20,221 nucleotides of DNA, from the NCBI RefSeq assembly GCF_001186125.1, contig NW_014040108.1, positions 47,800 to 68,020 of the forward strand, given 5' to 3'. The notes below the pieces were generated by a model that was not told the DNA's origin, did not search any database, and worked only from the letters and a program-made list of their open reading frames with translations. The position numbers and the translations under genes are program-made. The stretch is from Sphaeroforma arctica JP610 (lineage: Eukaryota > Opisthokonta > Ichthyosporea > Ichthyophonida). Below, in pieces: positions 9,301-18,989 of this stretch. Each line of letters begins with the position of its first letter. Position 1 is the first letter of the stretch.

Positions 9301-10454
9301 GCGTATTGTGGTCACACCTGATGTGAGCAACAGAGAGGTGGGGGCGGGTGTCTTTGCCCAAATTCCACCTTCAGGTGCCCCAGAATGGGATGAGGAACAA
9401 GAGTGCATAGCCGAATGTAATGACTATAAGAAGGGACTTGGACTCCCACCTGTAGACATACATCCTCAGGTACTACGCTTGGGCCTTCTGGAAGGAGAAA
9501 CGAACGAACAACTCTCACATACCGAACGCATCACAGAAATCGATGACACCCTGGAACCGCTACCCAGTGATATTTCAATGTTCCCCAAACCGCCCAAAAA
9601 ACCGTTATATGTGCTGCCTAATCGGCGAAACCGGTGCGCACACAGGCACAAGTGATACAATATCAAGACAATATCATCGAATCTGTTTTGACTAGCCGAG
9701 CCAGTGCCTGCGGCTGATGCTTCAACAGGACCACAGCATATGGTGCTCCTATCTGATCGTCAGTCGGACGACGCCCAATTGTCAACCGACCAGCCTGTAG
9801 TCCCTACTAAGACACAGCGGGGTTCGGCCCAGCCTGTAGTCCCTACTAAGACACAGCGGGGTTCGGCACAAGTTCTGACCTCTGAGACATACAACCCTGA
9901 ACCCTTACCGACTAACGATCGGGTAATGGCTTCACGCACACCATCCACTTCCCCTAACGAGGACGACGATACCGTGTATGTAATTAGAGATAAATTTATT
10001 GCGGACCAGCAATTACGCGCCCCAAACATGACGCGTCTACCACACCCACTAGGGATACAGGTGTTACTATTGGCCAATTCTCTCATCTATACCCTATCAT
10101 ATTTATCTCTAGTAAGTTGAATGACGCCCAGCTGAAATACGACCGAGAAATGCTAGCGATCCGCCTTGCTGTAAGGAAGATCGTCTTTCTGATTCTTCCT
10201 TCCGGGACACGTTGGTCCTATCTGACCACAAATCGCTGAAGAATATTGTCATGAACCCAGCGCCCTACCTGCAATCTCGCTTTGTCAAACACCAGCGATG
10301 GATGCGGCGTATTGAAGACACAAACGACATCAGAATTGATATGTACTATGTCCCGGGGCCACTCACAGTTTTCGGGGACTCCCTGTCCCGGTGTCGTGAC
10401 ACCACCGACAAACTGTTAGAGGTTGCGAACTCCCTTGTTGCCTTCCCCACATAG
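9300..10454 (+). pseudogene. Element B: RNase H with long internal insertion
   Basis: RIVVTPDVSNREVGAGVFAQ is the first RNase H strand-loop-strand. The helical block (KLNDAQLKYDREMLAIRLAV) does not appear until about 10110, roughly 240 codons later; usual elements have about 15-30 residues between these. The domain then continues with LVLSDHKSL and ends with FGDSLSRCRDT. The inserted part is Pro/Asp/Glu-rich and holds a 39-bp tandem duplication (9794-9871). Confidence 0.7.
9794..9871 (+). repeat. 39-bp tandem duplication (13-codon unit)
   Basis: Two head-to-tail copies encode PVVPTKTQRGSAQ twice in frame. The copies are almost identical, so the duplication is younger than most of the decay around it. 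It lies in the insertion within element B RNase H. Confidence 0.9.
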
Positions 10455-10528
10455 GAACCACCTCAGATACAGAGAGTGACAGTGGTCTTTGCGACGACCA
10501 CAGATACACCCAATCGTCGTACACAGAG

Positions 10529-11100
10529 ATGCCGGCTGCCCAGTTCATGGACTGGATTATACCGTTCGACACCTCGGACATCGACAGTTTGGCACTCAAC
10601 TTCAGTTGGGTGGACTTATCTCAACAATTATGGGGCCCCTACGACATTGAGTTCTTTGCGAGTCATGAGGACCATGTACTTGTCATCTGTTGTACAAAGG
10701 ATGGTACAGGAGCATACGGCAAGGACGCATATCATGTGGGCATCCAATTCAAGCATTGTTACATGAACTCGTCCTGGCGGGATATCGACCCGTTCCTTCG
10801 CACACGGGTCCTGAGTGTCCCAAACATGTCAATAGTAATCTGTGTGCCGTTCTGGTCCAATACCCCATGGTTTCCTATGATATTTTTTCTAATCTAGAGC
10901 ACCCCTATTGTTATACCACACACTGCAAATACCTTTCTCCATCGTGATTGGCGCTCTGAGGGCCTTCCAAATTGGCAGCACACGATATTAGTGTCTCATG
11001 TAAAAGGGACCCAACCTTTCTTTCGTGTACCGCAGGCGTTCTGGTCCCGGCTGGCTTATCACGCCCCCCACGGTGCCTCCATGCCATCGGCTGCCAGCCG
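10529..11100 (+). pseudogene. Element B: Dam-methyltransferase-like domain
   Basis: YDIEFFASHEDHVLV, VICVPFWSNTPWFPM and a later FFRVPQAFWSRL block follow the order seen in A (EFFANQANHILD, VLCVPLWP, FFCYVIPQSFWSEV) and C (KLFASLANHVLD, VMMCVPFWPNASWM). Its presence in this divergent copy shows that the domain is an ancestral part of the family. Broken. Confidence 0.5.
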
Positions 11101-11249
11101 ATGTCCTGCCTCACGGCTACGATACGGACAGCCCCAGTGGTACCACCGCTGCCCATGAAACACAAGAAGATCTTATTACTGCGACTGACTGGGCGAATAG
11201 CTTGCATGAGCGCGTGGCAATGAGAGAGGTGTTTGAGGAGGGACCCCTT

Positions 11250-11840
11250 ACACCGGCCCAGTCCCAAGTCTCAGCGGATACCAGGGGGAGAAGTTCCCTC
11301 GAGTGTCTACACCGTCTACTCCGCTACTTGAGGGTATACCAACAGTGGACCCTCGTGTACCCAAAGCGGTGGACCCTCCCACGGCACTAGATGGTATCGA
11401 AGAGGTCTTTGATGAAGCTATTTCGTTGGAACTGCCACGCACAGCATTTCCGGTAAGCTGGATGCAGGCCCAGGAGGTCACAGAGGAGGAAATGTCCGCA
11501 CGCCGTATAGCTACAGACTCCAGTGTACCCATGCCTGCGCTTACTGCCCGCCAACAGCCAGACATGTCGGAACTGGAACGCCAGTTGGATGCAGCAGTGA
11601 CAGCCTATACTGGAGATCTTACCAGGTTAGGTGAGGCGTATAACTCCTACAGCCAGTCTCTTACTTTTTCAAGAGGTTCCGTTGGGGACTGCGGCCAGGA
11701 TTCTGGCGGCTGTAGAGGCAGACCAGGATGCACATTCACAAAAGCTGCTGACTGTCCAAGATACGCCTTATACATCCGCGGATATCCTTTTCGTCCTCCG
11801 GGAAGAAGATGCACTGGATGTACAGAAACGGGCGTAGCGA
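11250..11840 (+). pseudogene. Element B: acidic linker with EVPLGT motif
   Basis: An acidic, Pro/Thr-rich region ends in LLLFQEVPLGTAARILAAVE near 11660-11715, matching the linker motif of A and C. In those copies integrase follows soon after; here recognisable element sequence ends by about 11920. Confidence 0.6.
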
Positions 11841-12061
11841 GCAGCCACTGCACCCCCAATCGATTTCGATTATATGGTCTCTGGGGACCCGTCCACAGAT
11901 GCGGGCTTGCATAACCGCTGAAAGAGCAAGTCAGGAAGCCGTACCAAGCGGTTGATCGCTATGAAACCGGCGGTTTTGTTCGCACTAGATGCCATACACC
12001 TCCAATGTATGGACCAGCCTGTAGGCTCGGAAATGGTACTACGTTTTATTTGAATATGGCA

Positions 12062-12926
12062 TGTTAGGTTCACCCATTTGCTTCCCCTACGCCTCAGGGC
12101 CTTAGCCCAAAATTAATGTGGGTGAAATACTCTCACGAATATTCTTGACACGATTGTCTCCTCCTGTGGTGATTGCTCGAGGGATTGCTTACCCACGGGC
12201 CTTACCCGTGGTGTAAACTTCGATGGATATTTCTATGTTTTAAACTATACTATCTAAACTACGATACAATTTAAGTCTGTTAGGATTTAGCAGTGGTAGC
12301 TTGTGTAAGAATGATCGGGACCGCCTCTTGGTAAGAGCCTTAATATCCTCGATCACACAGGACGTACCTCTAGCTGTTCTTTATTGATTTTTTTCACTTG
12401 AGGTATTAAGTGTTCATGACCACATGTTTAATTTGTAGATAGACATAAGAACGTAAGTCAATTTAATACATTAGCTTATATAAATAAAGGTCCATCCGAA
12501 GAAAAGTTTAAAAAAGAGAAAGACTTATTGGATTTTGGAGATCGGCGGGAAGACCAAAACCTGTAAGTAGTAGTTCAGAGATTATAAAGTTGTAGTATGC
12601 GCTAGGCTAACTAGGAAGCACTAGCAACTTTATTACTGGTCATTAAGTGACTGTCTCAAGATCCTTACTTTGTAAAGGGTATAGAGTGAAAGGACGCCAC
12701 GTTCACTAGACTAGAGTTCCTTATCCTAATTCCTCTGAGTCCCTCCTCCGTTTCCACATGTCCCCCATGGCCGGCAGGCCAGGTCCTCTTCGGTCCAGTC
12801 CCTGTCCAACAGGGCAGGGCCAATGAGTCATGGTCGGTACTACAGCCCCGACAAGTCATGCGATATCGGGTCGTCTGACTAATAACCCAAGACCATCGAC
12901 TCCCAAAGCAAGTGCCCAAAAACAAC
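12062..12926. other. Gene-free stretch, candidate 3' long terminal repeat region of element C
   Basis: No supported coding sequence lies in these 865 bases. Read on the minus strand, downstream of the element C integrase, there is a purine-rich run (about 12742-12757), a TATA-like TTATATAAG (about 12475-12487) and, about 100 bases further, an AATAAA (about 12383), the order expected in an LTR. A hairpin with arms CCACGGG and CCCGTGG lies at 12193-12211. The partner LTR would be beyond the right edge of the window, so identity as an LTR is unproven. Confidence 0.35.
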
Positions 12927-14783
12927 TCAATCGCGATCCATCATCCGTCCCAACTCAGCATCATCCGCACCCACCGAGTGAGGTGTAAGCTGTGTAACCT
13001 CATATTTAGATCGCCAAGCCTCCATAAGGTCCTGTCTGAGTACAGGATCCTTGACAAAACGATACAACCGATTGAGTGTAGTGCGCATCCCTGAAACATT
13101 AGTGACCTCATTAGCATGTGACAACAAAAACTCAGTATCCTCATCCCTCCACTGATCACAGCGCACATATTTGTACTTATCAGTGAGGCGAATCCAACGC
13201 CGTAGGTTGCTATTCATACTATATTGGAAATGTATTGCTGCAGGGAAAACACGAAACGCATGCACCAAATCCTGCCGAGCCCTGGACGTAATGTTCTGGG
13301 CCGGCGAATCATAGAAGAAATAATAACCAAACACTGACGCAGTAACACTACCCCTCGTTAACTTTTCATCCAAACCAAGAACATTAGTGACCTCATTAGC
13401 ATGCGACAACAAAAACTCAGTATCCTCATCCCTCCACTGATCACTGCGCACATATTTGTACTTATCAGTGAGGCGAATCCAACGCCGTAGGTTGCTATTC
13501 ATACTATATTGGAAATGTATTGCTGCAGGGAAAACACGAAACGCATGCACCAAATCCTGCCGAGCCCTGGACGTAATGTTCTGGGCCGGCGAATCATAGA
13601 AGAAATAATAACCAAACACTGACGCAGTAACACTACCCCTCGTTAACTTTTCATCCAAACCAAGGGGGGGTACATAAGCCTTTAAATTCTTAATATGCAC
13701 CCTGTACTCCTTATTTAAAGCCACATCCTTAATATATTGAAACACAGGGGGCAACAAAGCCGTAACAACCGCCGGGCCCAACCAACCCTTCTGTAACTTA
13801 TTGACCGGCGTAGCCATGGGGTGATAAAGCACCTGGCGACCAATGCCGATCATCGGGCAATTTACCCAATTAAGGTCCGCCGAACGCTTCTGTGCCACTC
13901 GGGCCCGATGGATGTTAGTACTAGCCACCTTCTTCAGCTCAGTCACCCCATCCCCAATGCTGACCATGGGTTCAGTAAAACCAATGTCCTCATCTAAAAG
14001 TGTCTCAATTTCACGATCAATGGGGTGAGTATAGATCCGGCCCGTATCCAACGTATACGGAGCCATACCAATAACCTGAGAATGAGTAGCATTGTAATTG
14101 ACTGTGAAAGCCGGAATTTCAGTCCGCCACGCATGGTGCATACCAACACTCAACGCACGCTTGATCCAATTCTGGGCAGTCTTAAGGATAACCTCAATGC
14201 GGCCATTCCCTGCATGCTCCCCCGTAGAAACATAACGAACATCCGACCCAGTACTGGCCGCATAAGCCGCAAATGCCTCACTACGAAACGCACTATCCTT
14301 ATCCATGGCATAGAGGCCCACAGCCGCATGCGGACGGAGCTGCTCCTCACAGAAACGAATGAGGGTATCCGCTGTATGTTCATCGGCCCTGACACACGTC
14401 GAAAATGCCCGAAGGGAAAATCCATCCTGGGCCGCCAATACATATTTATACCCATCCACATCCTCAGTCGCCACCAGATCGTCCAGATTCATCTCCTGGC
14501 CGATACGCGTCGCCCGGTCCGGCTGTTGAAGCAAACCCCGCTTCCGCCCATATGGCACACCCACACGGATACATCGTTCACACGTACGGATAATCAGAGC
14601 TAAAAAATACCGGGAAATATTCCACCCACATTTATTCTGCAACAAAGGACGCAAACGATCAGCCAATAAATGGCTATATGCCATGTGGTACTTCCAGATG
14701 ACCGTGAGTACCGTGGGTGACAATACCGACCGCCCAGCTGAACGAAGCTTCAACCGCGAAAGGCGAGTATAAACATACTCCAC
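12927..14783 (-). CDS. Element C: D,D(35)E integrase with duplicated tail
   Basis: Integrase of a Ty3/Gypsy-like element, which inserts the DNA copy into the host chromosome. Residues 33-71 hold an HHCC zinc-binding module (H33, H38, C68, C71). The catalytic core shows Asp near 101-102, D161 and E197, with exactly 35 residues between the last two. A GPY/F-like module follows at about 315-373 (KLQKGWLGPAVV to VHIKNLKAYVPP). Residues 374-468 and 469-563 are two nearly identical 95-residue copies, then a unique end. The frame overlaps the end of the upstream linker frame. It is fossil by context, though this frame looks whole. Confidence 0.85.
   Translation of the reverse strand: MEYVYTRLSRLKLRSAGRSVLSPTVLTVIWKYHMAYSHLLADRLRPLLQNKCGWNISRYFLALIIRTCERCIRVGVPYGRKRGLLQQPDRATRIGQEMNLDDLVATEDVDGYKYVLAAQDGFSLRAFSTCVRADEHTADTLIRFCEEQLRPHAAVGLYAMDKDSAFRSEAFAAYAASTGSDVRYVSTGEHAGNGRIEVILKTAQNWIKRALSVGMHHAWRTEIPAFTVNYNATHSQVIGMAPYTLDTGRIYTHPIDREIETLLDEDIGFTEPMVSIGDGVTELKKVASTNIHRARVAQKRSADLNWVNCPMIGIGRQVLYHPMATPVNKLQKGWLGPAVVTALLPPVFQYIKDVALNKEYRVHIKNLKAYVPPLGLDEKLTRGSVTASVFGYYFFYDSPAQNITSRARQDLVHAFRVFPAAIHFQYSMNSNLRRWIRLTDKYKYVRSDQWRDEDTEFLLSHANEVTNVLGLDEKLTRGSVTASVFGYYFFYDSPAQNITSRARQDLVHAFRVFPAAIHFQYSMNSNLRRWIRLTDKYKYVRCDQWRDEDTEFLLSHANEVTNVSGMRTTLNRLYRFVKDPVLRQDLMEAWRSKYEVTQLTPHSVGADDAELGRMMDRD
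13095..13664 (-). repeat. 285-bp in-frame tandem duplication in the integrase tail
   Basis: 13095-13379 and 13380-13664 are head-to-tail copies, 285 bases each, differing at about two positions by eye. The unit is 95 codons, so the reading frame is kept. The near identity says that it arose recently relative to the age of the element. Confidence 0.95.
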
Positions 14784-15330
14784 GGCAGTACATCGCGAGT
14801 ATGATTCCCAGGCTTGCGCATAGACAACGTATTGGCCGTTGAAGTATGGTGACTAATGATATACCGTACCTGAGCAATCGGCTCAGGGTCCTTGATCTGA
14901 GTCGATTCAGCGACATCCGGTGTAACCACCTGTGCTTCCAACTCAAGACCAGCCCGGTAAACCAGATTCCCAGTACCCAGCGGGACTTCCTGAAGTCAGG
15001 TTGCTCCACATACAAATCATCAAAACCCCTTACCACATCCTCAGTATACACTTCAAGCGCATCCAACGTCGCCGTATCCGTAAATACCTGTTCACACTGG
15101 TCATCATCAACAAACGGACGCTGAAGCACCTCGACTTCAAAATTATCCGATAGAGGCTTACTACTAGGTGGTGGGATATCACTCCCATCATCCAAACAGT
15201 CAGAAACAACATCAACATCCATACGCACAAACAGCGGGTCCTCCCTGTCCACAACAGGCGAAAGGGCTGCAGTAAGGTCATCCCTGACCTCATCCTCTTC
15301 ATCAGCACTAAATAACGGGCTGCGCTTCAA
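14674..15330 (-). pseudogene. Element C: acidic linker with EVPLGTG motif
   Basis: Asp/Glu-rich region (SADEEDEVRDDLTAALSPVV at its start) between the Dam-like domain and integrase. Near 14920-14990 an alternative frame reads LQEVPLGTGNLVYRAGLE, matching element A (FQEVPLGTGELGYRASLE) and B. Function unknown. Confidence 0.6.
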
Positions 15331-15463
15331 CGATTTCCACCGCCACTCCTTGTGTTCCGGGCTCGGGCTACGCTTACCCGACTGCCATTTTCAGACCTTA
15401 TCCGGCCCATTGTCAGCAACCGGAACAGTCTCATAAACCACCATCCGTTCATGAACCACAGCT

Positions 15464-15871
15464 TCAAGCTCGGCCTGTGATGCACGCTCCTTTGATGAAC
15501 ACCAACAGCGTATATTTCCACGGGGGAACCCCCACCGCATGTTTGCCATCCAACAAGAACGTATCATGCGCATGGGGAACTACAAACGGCCGAGCCTGTA
15601 ACAGAGGAATCAATTCCCGCATCCAAGAGGCATTGGGCCAAAATGGCACACACATCATTACTGCAGAACCGTCAATTGCTGCCACATGACGAAAAAAACG
15701 CTCAATGAGCACCCAAGGAGGATTAGCAAACGCGATAAGACCACACAGAATTAAAGCAAATGCCTCACAACCCAGGGTCCCATCGCCTTCCTTCAAGCTA
15801 CAGTACATATCCAACACGTGGTTGGCTAACGAGGCAAACAACTTAACATCAAATACCAACCTGCGAATCAC
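15464..15871 (-). pseudogene. Element C: Dam-methyltransferase-like domain
   Basis: Order of motifs: FDVKLFASLANHVLD, CGLIAFANPPWVLIERF, VMMCVPFWPNASWM, LLQARPFVVPHA, then VPPWKYTLLVFIKG. NPPW fits motif IV of N6-adenine methyltransferases, and the whole resembles the Dam-like domain of DIRS/Ngaro elements, where it also follows RNase H. Here it precedes a DDE integrase instead of a tyrosine recombinase. Family assignment is by pattern; whether it methylates anything is unknown. Confidence 0.55.
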
Positions 15872-15953
15872 CTGAATATGTATTACCCACTTAGAGGTTT
15901 AATTGACAATTCGAGTTATCCCGAGACAACGCATATGTAAGGGCTCCAATGAA

Positions 15954-16832
15954 CTACACCTGGGGGGACTCCAACGGATCTTGCCACTGGACTCGTCGGT
16001 CCAATGGGTCCATAAGTGGATCCAGTTTGTTAGCACACCTCGACAAGTAATCGCCAAAGTGATTTAACTTACCCGGCACATACCGCATATCAAATTCTAC
16101 TTCCTGAAGAACATTCACGGCTCGTAACCAACGGCGCGCCTGAATGGTGTCCTCCTCCGTATTTTTCCAGGGGTGTTCCACCACTCTTAACAACGGAAGA
16201 TGATCCATGTATAACATCACCGGCTTCTGCGCCCTATGTAGTGTGAACAAACATTTCTTGGTTGCAAACACACAACCCACAAATTCACGACCCGTCGTGC
16301 CATAATTTCGCTGAGCCGAATTAAAGGTAGTGGACATAAGGTGTACCGGAAACAGATTACTATGGTCATGGACCGTTATACCCACATCCAGAACCACCTG
16401 TTTAACTGTCGCATACCTTTGAGACCCATCCCATCGCTTAACTGCAATGATCTCCTCAATACGCGACACCTCACCAACCTGCGGTAGTGGGGCATCCATA
16501 TAGCGCATGGATGGTGTGCCATCATCAACCGCATCCTGGGGTGTAATCGGGTCCGCCGAATATTGTAACTGCATGTCCCGAACACCCATGATAACATTGG
16601 GTTCATTAAGCTTCTCAACTTGTTTATCCCGCAGACCCAGCATCTGTACTTCAGTCACCGACAATTCATCCACCACATGTCGGACTATTCCACCCGGTAT
16701 CTGTACAAAAAGACAAGCTCCACATGCCAACTTACAGGCATCTGTACACAGAACTAATAGTTGGTGTGGCTCAGGGGTATAAAGCTTAATACGCATCTTA
16801 AGATAATAGTATGCAGTGTCCATAGCCACCAT
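15954..16832 (-). pseudogene. Element C: RNase H with about 115-residue insertion
   Basis: The frame opens with the RT connection, then VLCTDACKLACGACLFVQIP (first catalytic Asp region, residues 27-46), an insertion to about residue 163, then the helical block FNSAQRNYGTTGREF, the LYMDHLPLL strand and FGDYLSRCANKLDPL at the end. RNase H removes the RNA template during reverse transcription. The insertion is far longer than in ordinary Ty3/Gypsy RNase H and is also seen, longer still, in element B. Confidence 0.8.
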
Positions 16833-17014
16833 CTGCTCCGTACCCTACTTAAAGATTTCATTCTTGCGGGTGAGTCTGATAATAGGTTCCATGATCACCA
16901 AATATTTCGGTATCATGCCAGACCACCAAGCCAACATAGCCAACAACGATGCTACCTCCGGTTTACTAACCGGTGCCGGTGCTTGTAGAAACGCAGCCAA
17001 ACGACCATCATCAA

Positions 17015-17906
17015 TCATCGATCCATGTTCAAGAACATCTCTATCAAGATAGCAATTTGACTCTTCTTAGGCTGGAGACATACATCCTTCTTAATACATA
17101 TATCCAAAGACTTATCCATTTCCCTCCAATGGTTACACACAGACTGAATGTACGTAAGATTCTCAATCATACGTTGTGCCGTAATGAGATCATCCATATA
17201 AGGCATTAACGTATCCACCGGTTGAAACAGAGATTCAGTAAGGTCCTGCATATCATAGCAGCCACTCTGAACCCCCTCCATAAGATATACCGGACGTAAG
17301 TAACGACCATCCGCCGTATAAAACGTGAGGTAATCCCTGGAGTCCTCCGCCAGACGCAGCTGGTGATAAGCTGGAGCCAAATCAAAGACAGTCTTAACAA
17401 TGGCACCCCTCGCATGGTCCAGTATATATTGTTCTTTAGGCAGCGTAACCGACAGATTATGGAATTCCTCATTATGCGGACCCCAGTCCACACAAACCCG
17501 AAAATGTCTATCATCCGTTGGCACCACCCTCGGGTTCTTCCGGACCAATACAGTGACGCCATCCAAGGAGAAAATATATCCCCTGGTTCGAAACAACCAA
17601 TCTCCTCCAATACAGCAATTTTTCGATTGGTAACCGCTGCCTTGACAGCGATGTTTTATACACCCGACGTACCGGCATGGCATCCGGTTTCAACATAATA
17701 TGCACTTCCCTACCTTTAATAAACTTCTTAACCTTGGGGTTAGCCCGGACCTGATTGAATTTAGCTTGCAACGCATCCAACTGCCCCTTAGAGAAGTTAC
17801 AAATCCGCTGTAAATACTCCAAGCCCGTGAAGTTGTATTCATCCAATTCATCCTCCACATCAGGTAAATGCATGTTCCGACACAATTCTTCCAACTTGTA
17901 AACCAC
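17015..17906 (-). pseudogene. Element C: reverse transcriptase
   Basis: Conserved RT blocks are visible in order: KGREVHIMLKPDAMPVRRVY, VTVLVRKNPRVVPTDDRHFR, VFDLAPAYHQLRLAEDSRDY, YLMEGVQSGCYDMQDL and PYMDDLITA (catalytic YMDD). The palm and fingers are well preserved; the thumb and connection follow to about 16840. It is broken by few changes. Confidence 0.85.
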
Positions 17907-17924
17907 CTCCGGGGGCCTATACTG

Positions 17925-18300
17925 CTAAAATTGGTCTGGAGAGACACGGGGCAACTGCAAACAAAACGTAGGTGGGTCTGTTACCGTATCCCAAATATCA
18001 CCTAAACGCTCCCGTCTCATAATATCCAGGCCAAGTAATATGGTGCAGTGATGGGGAACCCACGGAGCCACTAATAACATGATCGTCTGTGTTTCAAAAT
18101 GGGTATGACGTCCCTGGGTATCCACTACATTAAGCAAAAGTAGCCTCAGTTTTATGAGATAACGATACCACCCCATCCCCCCCTAAAGCCCGTAATATAT
18201 AACGGGTCAACAGGAGATACAGGGAAATTATTAGATTCCACGAAACCCTTATGAACCATAGCAGGGCGTTCCCCCGTATCATTATAAACACTCACCGGAA
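17925..18300 (-). pseudogene. Element C: aspartic protease
   Basis: VSVYNDTGERPAMVHKGF carries the retropepsin DTG motif, and LLGLDIMRRERLGDIWD about 90 codons later matches the conserved C-terminal region of the protease. It follows nucleocapsid sequence directly, as in Gag-Pro-Pol arrangements of Ty3/Gypsy elements. Confidence 0.8.
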
Positions 18301-18757
18301 TATCCTCACAAAATGCATGGCTAACTGGCCCCGACCACTCATCCCGACCAGCTTCTGACGGTTGGGTTTCCACCACGGCACTGACCTGTACCTTCTGGGG
18401 GCATTTCGTCCGCCAGTGCCCCGTCTGATTGTAGAGCAAACACCTAGGACATACCTCATTGCGGTGTCGAAGCTTACACTTGAAACATTGCGCAATACCC
18501 GGCGACGGAGTACGCGGGCGATCCGATCGATTCTGCCCCCGCGACCGATCATAAGATCGTGTATCTCCCTTCTGCGGCAGCGAATAACGATCATTGCGAG
18601 AAATATTAGAGTAACCCTCAGCCGGTGGATTATTACCAGCACCCCCAAAACTCGAGGGTCCCCCTTGCGTAATACCGTTAGAGTGCCCTCTAGCCACATG
18701 AGAGTTCCCTCCCATATGAGCGGAATTCTCCTGTATAAACAGAGTTCCCACCCGCAT
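18301..18757 (-). pseudogene. Element C: nucleocapsid with Cys/His cluster
   Basis: A Gly/Ser/Asn-rich start and an Arg-rich stretch (YDRSRGQNRSDRPRTPS) lead to CFKCKLRHRNEVCPRC (18440-18487), of form C-x2-C-x3-H-x4-C-x2-C, and then a knuckle-like NQTGHWRTKC. The region would bind genomic RNA. The cluster in front of the knuckle is conserved in element B. Confidence 0.75.
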
Positions 18758-18989
18758 GAACAGAGTTCCCTCCTGAATTCGGCATCACACCTGGTTTATC
18801 CGCCAATATAAAGATAATATTATTTATTTCAAAAATGGCAAGTATGTATGATACAATGTATGAACATATGGTATGGCTCTTATAGTCGCTGTAGTGGTTC
18901 AGGAAAGATTGATGGGAAGAAGTGGTCAGTAAATTCCCGTTTGAGTCGCCGATTTATTGGCTACTGACGGCAAACCATTCATATCCAAA

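Larger units (their letters stand above)
5400..11920 (+). mobile_element. Element B: divergent, heavily broken Ty3/Gypsy-like LTR retroelement fossil
   Basis: Plus-strand parts in order: Gag-like region, nucleocapsid with Cys/His cluster, protease, reverse transcriptase, RNase H with a long insertion, Dam-like domain and linker with FQEVPLGT. No integrase is recognisable after the linker and no terminal repeat is visible at either end. Its proteins are clearly diverged from A and C, and its coding strand is C/A-rich where theirs is G/T-rich. It is broken many times (probably more than fifteen) and looks the oldest of the three copies. Confidence 0.75.

Noticed and set aside
12285-12335. tRNA-like text (AGTGGTAGC followed by GATCGGGACC)
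   Set aside because: Resembles A and B boxes only loosely; spacing is short and there is no acceptor stem or anticodon arm.
12665-12925. 86-codon minus-strand open frame after integrase
   Set aside because: No recognisable similarity; lies where a 3' non-coding or terminal-repeat region is expected.
14025-14603. 192-codon plus-strand open frame
   Set aside because: Antisense shadow of the well-supported element C integrase.
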